This document shows, one piece after another, positions 37,391 to 48,749 of a DNA stretch of 64,000 nucleotides. The notes under the pieces were generated by a model. The model was not told the DNA's origin and made no database searches. It saw only the letters and a list, made by a program, of their open reading frames with translations. Positions within the stretch are counted from its first letter, which is position 1. The number at the start of each line of letters is the position of its first letter. The stretch comes from Pseudovirgaria hyperparasitica (taxonomy: Eukaryota > Ascomycota > Dothideomycetes > Acrospermales > Acrospermaceae). Where the stretch lies: positions 307,501 through 371,500 of the forward strand of contig NW_022985560.1 in NCBI RefSeq assembly GCF_010093815.1, written 5' to 3'. The translations under genes were made by a program, and so were the position numbers.

Positions 37391-38160
37391 CCATCGCTGT
37401 CCATGCCGTATGGGGCGACTATGTATTGGGAGTAGAGCTTTAAGATATCTGAGACATGCCATAGCGTCATAGATAGCTTGAACGTCATCGCCCTGCTGCT
37501 GACCAAGTTTAATTCGTGCTCGCGGCAGTGAAGTTCTCCTCGCGTTTGTCTCTGCTGCTTCAGTTCGTCATCTGGTCTGGCTTTGGAGTAAGTCTGACGC
37601 TGTCCGGTGTGGCTTCCATGCATATCCACGCCTTCATTTATAAGCTTCATAGTCATTGATTACTCGTGCCTTTATCTCCGCCTACTAGTGATAAAGTTCG
37701 AGGGCCAGTGGCTATTGTGTAATGGTCATCAAGCCGCAAAAGACTATCCTCATCATCTCGACTCAAGCTAATCGACGGCGCATCGAAATTTCAGCGAGCG
37801 AAAGCTATAAAACGTTGTCTCATTCAGCTGTTGCGTAGTGTCATGAACTACTGTGAGATCTGTCTCGCTAAATTGATCAGGGACGTCTTAACAAGTTAAA
37901 CAGGAAGGATGTCAACAATCAAATAGGATGTAAACGTTGTGCATGGGCAGAAGCCGTAGGCTGATGCGTTCAAAGGGAGTACTGTAGTGGCAAACTCTAG
38001 AGAGTCTGCGAAGAATATGAAGTAGAAGCTCTCGACGATTTTAAGCGTGTTGGCGAGGAAGATCGTAGGTCCACTCAAAGGTTCAGCTAATATACAGAGC
38101 AAGATTCACACCAGTGGTTTAAGAAAGTGGAAGTCATTCGTGGAAAGGAGTCGTACTAAA
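37391..38160. other. Intergenic, no gene seen
   Basis: Mixed composition, no supported gene. The left edge directly abuts the foldback element. Confidence 0.4.
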
Positions 38161-38350
38161 TACAGGTAGTAGAATTCTTAATATAAAATAGCGAGTAAAA
38201 TAACTTAATATATCTAGTTTCTATAACTATATTATCTATAAAGACTAAGCTAGGCTTAATAAGAATCTAAGGAGACTTCATTTTAGAAGCTTAAGAGATA
38301 GTAGAATAACACGAACTTTAGAGCGAGAAAATAAAGAGTAATAAATAGCA
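38161..38350. repeat. AT-rich islet, possible RIP-degraded repeat remnant
   Basis: About 190 bp that is sharply more AT-rich than its surroundings, full of TA and AGAA words and poor in CA/TG, like the block after 43.6 kb. It may be a fragment of a mutated transposon. No family was recognised. Confidence 0.4.
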
Positions 38351-40404
38351 TGATCTAGAAATTTAGGTGCCTGAACCAAAGTATATCCGTACCTACGAAC
38401 AATGGCTCGAGGAGCACTACCGAACTCATCATAACTGGACCATTCTTCCTCTTCTGGTCAATTGTAGCACTCCTGTGGGCAACTTCACCCAGTGGAAATG
38501 CTTGATTATCAGTATTGAGAAAACTGTCAGGTAAACAGTGGACTTCACATGAATATTGAACAGACCATAGCGATATCCGTAGCAAGAGTAAGGAATTGAA
38601 CTCGACTGTACGAAAGTCAGGTGTGGCGCCATTCCACGCACATCCTTAGAACAATGTACATTGGTCAGTATATTTGAGGAGAACGACTGCGAACTCTGGT
38701 AGTAGAGGCTTCCAAACGTGGCGATGATTCAGTTTGTGCTGTGTGCTCGCAGGATATAATACCGGAACCCTCTTATGGCAGCAGATAACTTTGCGTCATT
38801 AAGCAAAACGTGAACAGAGTGCCAGGACACCTACATCCGAAGTTCGCTACAAAGTGCGATAAATCGAGAGGCAAGATGCTCTTGCTTAATGGTATTGGCA
38901 TTCATGTCTGTGAAGCTTTGTATGCTGATTTGAGAGTATCACACGAAGGGTAACAAGCTCGAGACGATGTTCCTGGAGTCGAAGTCGAAGTTTCTTGACC
39001 AATCTCCGGGTAAATTTGCATCAGCAGATGTCAGATATCAGTGAGTACGCGATCAGTCATGGGATGACCACGTAGTGAATCTGCCGAGTCTGTTAAGTTG
39101 ATGACCTACACATGAGGATATCATGCATCGCCTGTCAATTGTGTCTAAAGCGCTTCATGCAGGTCAATAACAATGAAAGCTCTAAAGTGTCGTGGCAAGC
39201 CCTCTACCATATGTCGATCACGATCACACAACCCACTGTGCTGGGATTATGGGACAAAGCACAAGCAAAACGATAGAATTGTCGATGGAACCGAGAAAGG
39301 CGTTGTACGGCTGTAGATGTATTGTGAGGGAGGACAAAGGATGGGTCTCAACAGTCTGGTGCAGTATTAAGAAGGTCATGGACGGGACTTCCTTTCAGAA
39401 AAGCGGGGCACGCTAAGCCCCTGCCTATCTTTTCGGCCACCCCTTTTCAGCCAGCCTTTGTGCTAAACAGCAACAAGCACCACCCGCCATCCTATCTTGT
39501 ACCAACAATTGTCATGTGCAGAGATGAGACTGATGTTCATAATACCACCTGGCACCGAGTGTACTTCCTACCCTTGCAGCTGATGGTGCAGACCCTCGAG
39601 GTAACGGACACACGCAGGGCTGACGATGGTGCATCTTGTATGATGTATTCAAAAGACCCTCTGAATAATTACTTCTGCCATTTCATTCTCGATTCGGAGT
39701 CGATACGCGCGGTTCTTCCAAGGCCCTGTACAACTCACAGCATATGTAGCCAAGTGCGACGTATGCTCTCTGAAGGCCCTTTCGCCGACTCCAGCCTCAT
39801 GGGCATAGGCGATTTGTTGGCTGGAAAGCTGCTGACCCGAAGCAACGTAGAGAGGGCCGATTCAAGTAAGTCTCCTTCTATAGGTAAGTGACACGGCTAC
39901 TCCTGTTCGTATACTTGTATGCACTTACTACTCGGGCTGCAGAAGTATCGCCTCGTGTGTACTTTAAAAACCCTTGTACGGTGATCCCTGTTGATCGTTC
40001 CACCAAGCTCCCCTATCATTCGGTTTAATCTTGCATCATGTTCTCTACTGTCCTTACTATAACCGAGTCTTTTCTTTCCAAGGTCAGCCTCTCTCTTTTT
40101 GGCTGGCACCGTTCGGGTGTTTATACGTGTTTTTCACTTCTGCAGGAGCCTACGCCTCCCATGCACTCTTTTCTCCGACTTCTCAGCCATCAGCCACAGC
40201 TGAGGATTTCTCTTCTTTGTATTTTAAGATCAGTCCTATCCTTTTCATATCTAATATTATAAGCATCCAACTTATATTCAAGCTTCATACCTCAGGATAT
40301 TGGTAAATTGGTACGCCACCTGCCACACCCAGATTACCCCAAGACGCCTCCCCATTGTTCAGCGTTTTCTGTAATAAAGCATCGCTTTCTGCCATTTGCT
40401 CAAG
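38351..40404. other. Intergenic, GH81 gene upstream region
   Basis: About 2 kb with no supported gene. An open frame at 39514-39891 starts with ATG but shows no family features. The last part (40,020-40,400) is pyrimidine-rich, as expected for the promoter and leader of the glucanase gene. Confidence 0.4.
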
Positions 40405-43056
40405 ATGGCGGCTTTCAAGATCATGGCGCCCCTTTACTTTGCGTGGTTGGTAGCTGCTTTACCTGCTCCTGTAGCAGATGTTCTTCCCCGAGCCGGCACT
40501 TTCATATCGGCGCCCTCTACAACTACATATGATAACACGCTAGCCTACTACCAAAAAGCCACACCAACGGCTGTTCCTGAGCGCATAGGGGTGGGTCGGG
40601 TGCTCCATCGGGAGGAGTCTGCATGCTGACTGGTAAAATAGACGTTGAACATAGAACTTGAGACGAAAGCTGGTAAGAGAAAGTGGTTAATAACATTCAA
40701 TTACAGCTGACAACTTGAAAGGCAATGGACTGCCATTTACGTTGCCATTAATTCAGTACACGAGCCTGGAAATAGTCTCATCGAGTATCGACGCCAACTA
40801 TCCAGAGTCAACTGCGGCCAGATCCAGCAACATCTTCGTTCCAATCTCAAATGATCCTCCTCCACCGCAGATTCAAAGTCGAGAAGATCATCCTGTCAAC
40901 GGAGTTGGCATAGCAGACATGTCAAAGCCGATTTCGACCAACAAATTCTACGCAAATCTTTTCTTGGACTCGCAAGCGCAAAGTGTATGGACTCATCCTT
41001 ATTCTCTTCGTTGGATCAAAGGTGGTAGCTCACTCAAAAGCTGGGGTATGGGGGTCACGCATATCGAAGCAAACCAGTATGCATTTGGCGAAGGTGATCC
41101 TGCAAAGAATTTCGTTTGTCCTATTGGAATCAACCATTTTATTTTCTCTGCCAAGGAACTCGGAAATGGTACCAGACTCACAACTGATACTCTTACTGCT
41201 TTCTCTGTAAATGCAGACCTTCGTCCATGGGAAAATGCAGAGCCGGCTATCTCGTTTCCAATGGTCCAAGGTCAAGGCTTCACCACAGCGATTTACAAGA
41301 ATTCGAAACCTATACTGGAGAGTGGCGTATTCTTCAGCTCGCTGACATTCGTACAAACGCTCGAAGGTAGTACTCCAATCCACAAGTATAGACTGGTCTT
41401 AAACGACCAAAGCAACTGGTTGATGTACGCTACCCCGACTGGGAGCGCTGGGCAACCGCCATTCAAGCTTGAGGATAGCAGTCGTATCAGTGGTCCTGAT
41501 GGGTACAACGGATTGATTCAAATAGCGAAGAACAATAATGCAGAGGCCGGAGAAGCAATCTATGATGCTTCAGCTGGGGCATATGCCTGTGGCGCTGAGC
41601 TGACGGGCTCTGTTGACGGCTCCACAGGCACCTACTCGATTTCCTGGAAGAAGGGAGGTCTGACAGATAGGACGCTAGTTATGTTTGCTCTACCACACCA
41701 TGTTGCAGCATTCGACGAAGGTACAAAGAGCGTAACCACGCCAGTCCAACTCCAAACCACCACCAAAGGCATCGCTACCGCCGTCAAAGCCGACAAGATC
41801 ACGATGATCGAGGCTGGCCTCCCCAATACCTATGGCTTTCTTCCCTGGGATGAGGGAAACTCGAAGCAGATCCGCCAAGTCGCCATTGACGCCATAGACA
41901 ACGCCGGCTCGTCCGAACTCAGCCAAAACATGGAGCCCCAGTGCGTGCTAAACAGTATGTACTACTCGGGCAAAGGTCTAGCCAAATTCGCCTCCATCAT
42001 CATCGCCGTGAACGACATTGCTAAGAACACCCAGCTCGCTGCGTCGGGCCTGGTTCAGCTCAAAAAGGTCTTCGATGTCTTTGTCCAGAACAAACAGCCA
42101 TTTCCCTTAGTCTACGACACAAGATGGAAAGGCCTTGTAAGCAGTGGTAGTTATGCCACCGGTGATAATGGCGTTGATTTTGGGAACAGCTTGTACAACG
42201 ACCACCACTTCCATTACGGCTACTTCATTTACACTGCCGCTGTTATTGGATACTTGGACCCATTATGGCTCACTCAAGGTACAAACAAAGCATGGGTCAA
42301 CTCTCTGCTGCGCGACTATGCGAATCCTTCCGCTGATGACCAAGTCTACGCACACGTCCGCGCATTCGACTGGTACAACGGGCACTCATGGGCGAAAGGT
42401 CTCTTCGAGTCCGGCGACGGAAAGGACCAAGAATCCACATCTGAAGATAGTTTTGCGACGTACGGCATGAAGATGTGGGGCCGCATTGTCGGCGATCCAA
42501 ACATGGAGGCGCGAGGAAACCTCCAACTTGCCGTGCAGAAGCGCAGCTTCAACAGCTACTTTCTCATGGCCAACGACAACAAGATCCAGCCGCAAAAGTT
42601 CATCGGCAATAAAGTCACTGGCATCGTAAGTCTCCGTCCTCTCATTTCCCTCTCTCGCCTTCCCCACCCTTACCACATCACGTCTTCACGCCTCATATCT
42701 CTTACTGACGCCGCCCCCAGCTCTTCGAAAACAAAATCGACCACACGACCTACTTCGGATCCAATCCAGAGTACATCCAAGGCATACATATGATCCCGCT
42801 CTCGCCCGTCAGCGCCTACACTCGGCCATCGTCATTCGTCAAAGAAGAATGGGACACGTACTTCTCCAACGGCCGTGCCGACAAAGTAGAGGGTGGCTGG
42901 AAAGGCATCCTCTACGCAAATTATGCGCTCATCGACCCGGTCAAGAGCTACGACTTTTTTTCGTCCAGCAATTTTGATGTGGGCGGGCTGGATGGCGGGG
43001 CCAGTCGGACGTGGTATTTGGCGCTGGCGGCGGGTTTGGGGGGTAGTGTAGCATAG
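40405..43056 (+). CDS. Secreted endo-1,3-beta-glucanase, GH81
   Basis: Cleaves beta-1,3-glucan, in fungi mainly during septum dissolution and cell separation, or in attack on other fungi. Exons are 40405-40590, 40642-40672, 40707-42625 and 42721-43056 (2472 nt, 823 aa); the introns are 51, 34 and 95 bp, and the 31 bp second exon is unusually small. The N-terminus is a signal peptide (PLYFAWLVAALPAPVA, cleavage near residue 22). The GH81 N-terminal region includes ISTNKFYANLFLDSQAQSVW and the catalytic (alpha/alpha)6 region carries YNDHHFHYG at about 569-577, FDWYNGHSWAKG at 626-637 and QESTSED at 647-653, the stretch holding the acidic catalytic residues. No carbohydrate-binding module or GPI signal follows. 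The 34 bp second intron is short for this genome but has GT-AG ends and restores frame. Confidence 0.93.
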
Positions 43057-43600
43057 GCGAGGTTGGGAAGTGGAAAATGATTATCATGATAGCGGCAGTG
43101 AGCGTTTCTTTAGCATCTGCGATGACTCCAGGTTGATGGTGATGATGAGCCATGCGCTGGCATTTTCTGAGCCGCCTGGAACACTCATTTGTTCTTTCTT
43201 TTCACTCTTGTTCATACTTGGACGTGTTCGCGTGGAGACGAGATGTGTTTGTATTTCCCACGCTATTCTATTGTATATATCTAGCTCTATATAATTAGCA
43301 TTTTCTTTCGCCACAGAATTCATTCACATGTTCACAGACGTAATTGTCGTCGTTCCCACTAGTTCACTACAACGCTGTAGGACTGAGTCCCAGTGCTATT
43401 ATTGCTTGGCAATCAGTCTCATAACAGCCCAACCAGCCACCACTATTCCACGCCATACATACCAAGTACACCAAGTCTTTTCAGCAATTTTCTTTACGAA
43501 CATTCGCAGATTCCTTGATGTGAACTGTAGGACATATGTAGTGGCTGTAGATGTCAGCATATAAGAAGTCGGCTTAGAAGTACCGAGGGAGAGGTTATTA
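43057..43600. other. Glucanase 3' flank up to the AT-rich boundary
   Basis: Normal-composition sequence with no supported gene. The switch to the AT-rich block is abrupt at about 43,600. Confidence 0.5.
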
Positions 43601-44684
43601 TGAAAAGGGCAGGTATAAATAGATATATAACATTCCTTATATAAGGAATATATATCTAAATAGAGTTATATAATAGAATCTAGCCGTAATAGACTATTAT
43701 ATAATAAACGGATCGGCGGAGTATAGCTTAAAGATAATAAGAATATAGTATAATTCTTAAAGTAAAGACTAGATAGAGAGAGAACTAAATATATAGAGAG
43801 ACCATTTCTTATATATTCCTCCTTATACATTCTAGATCCTTCTCTCAATTAATAATAGGAATCTTCTAGACCTCTAGACATACATATATATTCTATAGCT
43901 CTAGTAGTTTCCTTAGAATAGAATAGAGTAGAGTAGAACTCTATAGAACTTATAGATTCTATAGTAGAACCTAATAGAACTCTATAGAAGTTCGTGTTTT
44001 CTAAAGACCTCTAGAAGTTTCTAGAGGGTTTTAGAAACTTCTATAAGAGTATAGAGTATTTATATATATAAGTAGATAATATTAGTAATATCGATTACTA
44101 ATATTAAGCTATTCCTAATAAGGAAATACCTTATAGAAACTTATTAGATATAGTAGAGGTTAAGTTTATACACCCCCTATTAGAACTTAGCCTTAGATAG
44201 AACCCGATCTACATATACCTTAGCTAATAGGGTTAGGAGGTAACGTGAAGGGCGGTAAATAGTTACGTACTAGATAGATCGGCGTCCCTTTATATATATA
44301 TTCTTAGATTTCTACTAAAAGGGTTCGGTAGTAATTCGTTCTATAATAGAATATACCCTATTATTCTATCTAACTATACTACTATCTAATAACCCTATTC
44401 TTATATTCGAATTACTCTCTATATAGTACTATAGTTAAGATAGTCTAACTAGAACCGAGAAGGTCGATACGATCTACTATAGGGATAAGTAATACTATAT
44501 TAAATAATAGGGATCCTCTATAATTAGTATTAATTCTAGCCGTTTCTAACTAAGAAGTAGAAATATTAGACTAAATTATGGAGCTTTTAGACGAAGAAAT
44601 AGTAGATATACTAAGTAACTTCTAATAATATAAAGCCGGATAACGAGTCGTGGCGGAGCCACGTAAGGTATTATAATAAACTAT
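43600..44684. repeat. RIP-type AT-rich relic left of the LTR element
   Basis: About 1.1 kb rich in TA and TAGA words and depleted of CA/TG. A near-perfect 37 bp hairpin occurs at 43621-43657 around ATTCCTTATATAAGGAAT. Short CTAGA/TAGAAC words recur between 43,840 and 44,050. It is not part of the LTR element that starts at 44,685; its own family is not recognised. Confidence 0.5.
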
Positions 44685-45052
44685 TGTGGAAGGCCGCTCC
44701 TGCAGCCCTATATGTATGTATCCCTGGCTCGATTATATGGCTTCATTGTATATTTAAGGAGGGCGTTTTCCTTGGTCATTCTGCTCGGCGCTTCCCCCAT
44801 TACTAATATTCGACTATTCGACCTTTTCTTACGTTTATAGGCCTCTATAGGTATTAATTATTAGGCTTAGCTATTAAAGAATTGATTAAGAGTATTATAT
44901 AGACCCGTCCTATTATAAAAGAGAACTAATAAGAAGTTATGCGTTCAAAGAGAACTTATAATACCTAGGAGAGATACTTATGAGTTCGTCGTAACTACTA
45001 TACTAGAAATATAGCTATTTATAAAAGGGATACACGTGGTAATAGCTTACTA
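44685..45052 (+). repeat. 5' LTR of the outer element
   Basis: About 368 bp, starting TGTGGAAGGCC and ending ...AGCTTACTA. It matches the inverted copies at 48171-48541 and 59215-59584 along its length. It is followed by the same leader sequence as the copy at 59.2 kb. Confidence 0.85.
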
Positions 45053-45559
45053 TAATTTTAGAGGTCGTACCCGGACTACGAACTTATAGGGGGAGATTAG
45101 GACTCCGAAACTAGCTTAGGGGAAGTATATAGCGTACCTAATAAGGTAGTCTAGACTTACTAGATTAAAGCCACGAGTCCGGAAAATAGGGAGTCCGGAG
45201 TCGCTAGGGGCTAGCCTCTTAAAAGTAGCTATAAAAAGCATGCGTATACTAATACGGGTAATAGCGCGACTCGAAAATGTCTTAGGGGAATAGAATATAA
45301 AATAGGGCTAGATAAAGTAGTAAAGAAGAGTTTAAAAATGATAAATATAACCTGTTTAGTACTACTATAGCTGTTATTTATAAACACGGCTATACGAGTA
45401 TACTACTTTAGAAACGCCTTATATAAAGATAATAATATAAGTAGAATACCGTGAACCTTATATCGATAAAGACGATAGTAATAGTTTACCTTATAAAGGG
45501 ATTAGTTAATATAGAGAGGGGATAATAGGTGTTATAGGTAGACCCATTGGGCTAACCTT

Positions 45560-45584
45560 TAGTTAAGGTAATCCCTTAACTAAT
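45560..45584. repeat. Palindrome in the gag leader, outer copy
   Basis: Counterpart of 58683-58707, same arms TTAGTTAAGG and CCTTAACTAA. Confidence 0.8.
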
Positions 45585-48165
45585 AACCTTACCCCTAGCG
45601 TCTCCACTAGTATACCTACTACTAGTAATAGTACAATAGAAGCTTAAAATAACGACCTAGTAACTCGTAGAGAGATACTTAACTTCTTCGTAGTATTTGC
45701 GCAATAAGGAAGGATAGTATCTCTACCTACCCTAGCCCCCGAGCGCTTTAAAGAAATAAACATTACGGCCTTCCTTCGGAAGTACGAGAACATATATATA
45801 AACTATAAAGTTCCGCCTAATAAGAAGATAACCTCCCTACTATTATACTATAAGGACTATCTCTATCCTACTATTAAAGGAATAAGTAGGTTTTAGAAAT
45901 AGTAGTGGGCCACGCTACGTGAAGAATTATTAAAGGAATTCTCTCTATTTAACTCTACCCTCGAGGAAGGCACTATCTACTTTATCCAAAAATACGTGGA
46001 AATGGTTAAAGTAGACCTATCCTACTCTCTCCCTATATACTACTCCCGGTATCATGTTATTACGGAGAAACTTATGGCTAAAGGAAGCCTAAGCTCGTAT
46101 TCGTGAATAGAGCTCTTCCTAGAAGGGCTGCCTAATAGTCTTAAGGCTCGGGCTATAGAGAAATATCAACTCACGATAGAAGCACATAGTTACGACTAGG
46201 TAATTGTCTATGACTTCGTATCATGAAAGGCCAGAGTACTTAAGGAACTAGCTCGTATTAATAAGCACTTAGCCGCATAAGAGCTAGCCATAGCCATATA
46301 CTATAAATTAAAGATAGGGAGTAAGAAGACTAGCTTAGAAGAGTAGTCATATGAAGAAAGAAGAACTAATAAATTTAACTACCCCTCTCTAGTTATAGTA
46401 CACGTCACGCTAGAATTAGATAAGTTTAACGAGATAGTAGAGAGATTTAGTAAACTAGACCTCACGTTAATTAAGATAAAGTCCTACTTTACCTCTAATC
46501 TCTTATTCCTATCCCTTAAGAAGTACGAACCTAAGCTACTTTTAGCTATTATTAACTAGTAGGCGCGAAGGCTAAATCTTTTAGCACATCCCTAAGTACG
46601 AGGCATGCCTATAGAACTAACGTAAGTTTATCTATAGAATTATATATAGAATAGAGAATATATCTCTACCTAAGACTCCTAAGGGGGCGTTATAGCCTAG
46701 GATAGGCCTCGAAGACTAATCGTATACATTACGTACGGAGGGGATTACCTAATATATAGATATCCGGAGATAGTAGAATATATTAGAGACGGATTACTAA
46801 ATATTAACGGGGTACGAGTATTCTAAGGGCGTTTTAGAGTAAATAGAGAAGAAATCCTATTACTACCCTCCTCGGTAGGGCTATAAGCTACTCTATAAGC
46901 TATCTAGAACTATATAGTAACGGTTTAAAACGGCCTAAGCTAGTATAGAGGAGGAGTAAAGGTTTCTACGTCCGTAGTAAATATTAACGCTTTATAGAGA
47001 GTGCTAGTATATAGTATTAGTATAAAACCTATAAAGGGTCCCTACTAGGCCTCGGCGGATAGCGATTCGGAAGAAGAAGTTACGTTACCTAAGAGTAAGA
47101 AAGATAGATATATAGAATTCTACGAACGCTTTAACGTGGCTAGTAATAGATATATCTATAAGGAGATAGCCCTAGAAGAGCCCGCTATACTTATAATATC
47201 TAGAAGGGGGATTATAAAGAGTACACCTAATTATACTAAGGAAAGAAAGATCGCCCGTCTCCGCGGAATACGTAAAGAGTAGTATATAAGGATTATCGAG
47301 GAATAGAAGGACGGCGAGAAGAGTAGTAACTAGAGAACGTCTAAATAAGAGCTAACGGCGCTAGAGGATAAGATAGATAAAGGGGATAGCCTAAATCCTA
47401 GTTAAAAGGCACGTATCTAAGGCGTTAAGCTTAATAACTATCTACGTAAAGGATAGCGGCTAAGTATAGAAGCTAGTAAAGTATAGCTAGTACGCGTTCT
47501 AGGGATAACTATAAACATTACTATTAGCGAACTATTAAGCCTTAATAGCGACTTATATTATATGGTATTTAAGAAGGGTGCCCTCGACTTTATAGCTAGA
47601 GAGGTCTATAAGACTTAAGAAGAGAGAGCCGAGAAGAAAGGAAGAAATGACTATACTATAGCTCCCGAGATAAATAAACTTAATATATTAATACCCCTCT
47701 ATACCACGGGGACGGCTATTATATAATAAGATATTAATTAGCTTAAGGAAGGGATAGTAAGGCTAGTAGCCGAGTATCTAAGATACCCCGTGGAAGTTAG
47801 TCCTAAAAGGGCGACTAGTATAGTACTATTCAATAGTAGCGCATAGATAAATAGTATTTAACTAGATGCTACGAGGCGTCTCGGGCTAGTAATATCTTCG
47901 CTTCTACTATATATAAAGAACTCGAGTTTAGTTAGCGCTACTTAGTATAGTACTCTATTCATAGAAATAGTATAGTAATACCCTATCTATATAGATTAGA
48001 TCGTTACGGCTACTTCGATATTCGTATATAGTAAACTTAATTATAACCTTATTCTAGAGGAGCCATATACTAGATAGGCCTTACTTATAGTATAGAGGTT
48101 AGCCTCTAGATAAGTACTCTTAATAGTCTACTCCGTATATAGATAAGAATATATAACCTTTAAAA

Positions 48166-48170
48166 CTAGT
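48166..48170. repeat. Target-site duplication, left copy (CTAGT)
   Basis: CTAGT directly left of the inner element; the same five bases follow its right end at 59585-59589, and the outer element continues across. One base of the LTR end is ambiguous. Confidence 0.75.
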
Positions 48171-48541
48171 ATGATGAGCTATCGCCACGTATGTCCCTTT
48201 TTGTAAATGGCTATGTTCTTAGTATAGTAGTCGCGACGAACTCACAAGTATCTCTCCTAGGTATTATGAGTTCTCTTTGAACGCACGACTTCTTATTAGT
48301 TCTCTTTTATAATAGGACGGGTCTATATAATACTCTTAATCAATTCATTAATAGCTAAGCCTAATAATCAATACCTATAGAGGCCCATGAACGTAAGGAA
48401 AGGTCGAATTATCGAATATTAGTAATAGGGGAAGCGTGTGGAGTAGAATGACCGAGGAAAACGCCCTCCTTAAATATATAATGAGCCATGTAATCGAGCT
48501 AGGGATATATATATATAGGGCTATAGGAACGGCCTTCCACA
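48171..48541 (-). repeat. 3' LTR of the inner element
   Basis: About 370 bp; read on the minus strand it starts TGTGGAAGGCC. It differs from the partner at 59215-59584 only by scattered transitions in the parts I compared. The purine-rich tract just inside it (plus-strand 48542-48556, CCTCCCCGG core) suits a polypurine primer. Confidence 0.85.
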
Positions 48542-48687
48542 TATACCTCCCCGGCCTATAGAACTACTACCCTTAGTAGTATAGTAACCGTGTGAGAAAC
48601 CGTGTGAAGAACACCTAAAAGAAAGACCTTAATATAAATAAAATGCGCCCCTAGTAAACCCCTCGGCGCGGGTAAACCTTAGCCCGG

Positions 48688-48720
48688 ATTATTAGTTAAG
48701 GGTAGCCCTTAACTAATAAT
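48688..48720. repeat. 33 bp palindrome near the inner 3' LTR
   Basis: Two 15 bp arms, ATTATTAGTTAAGGG and its exact complement, around a 3-base spacer. The same palindrome occurs at 55962-56000 and 59686-59724. Confidence 0.9.
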
Positions 48721-48749
48721 TAGGCAGGTTTTCAGGCGCCTAATCTTAG

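Larger units (their letters stand above)
44685..48170 (+). mobile_element. Outer LTR retrotransposon copy, 5' part (fossil)
   Basis: Ty3/gypsy-like element, plus orientation. This part holds the 5' LTR (44685-45052), a leader, the gag-like region (about 45.6-46.7 kb) and the start of pol around the protease. It is interrupted at 48,170 by a second copy of the same family and resumes at 59,585. It aligns, inverted, with 56.1-59.58 kb over its whole length (3.49 against about 3.45 kb). It is broken many times over, in keeping with RIP. Expected full length is about 11.4 kb, so the 3' LTR should lie some 3.5 kb beyond the window. Confidence 0.85.

Noticed and set aside
39460-39891. 143-codon open frame between CENP-A and the glucanase
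   Set aside because: Starts with GTG; the first ATG is at 39514. No domain, signal or splice support.
48171-48541. Solo LTR
   Set aside because: Its partner at 59215-59584, the shared CTAGT and the continuous interior show it is the 3' LTR of a complete insertion.
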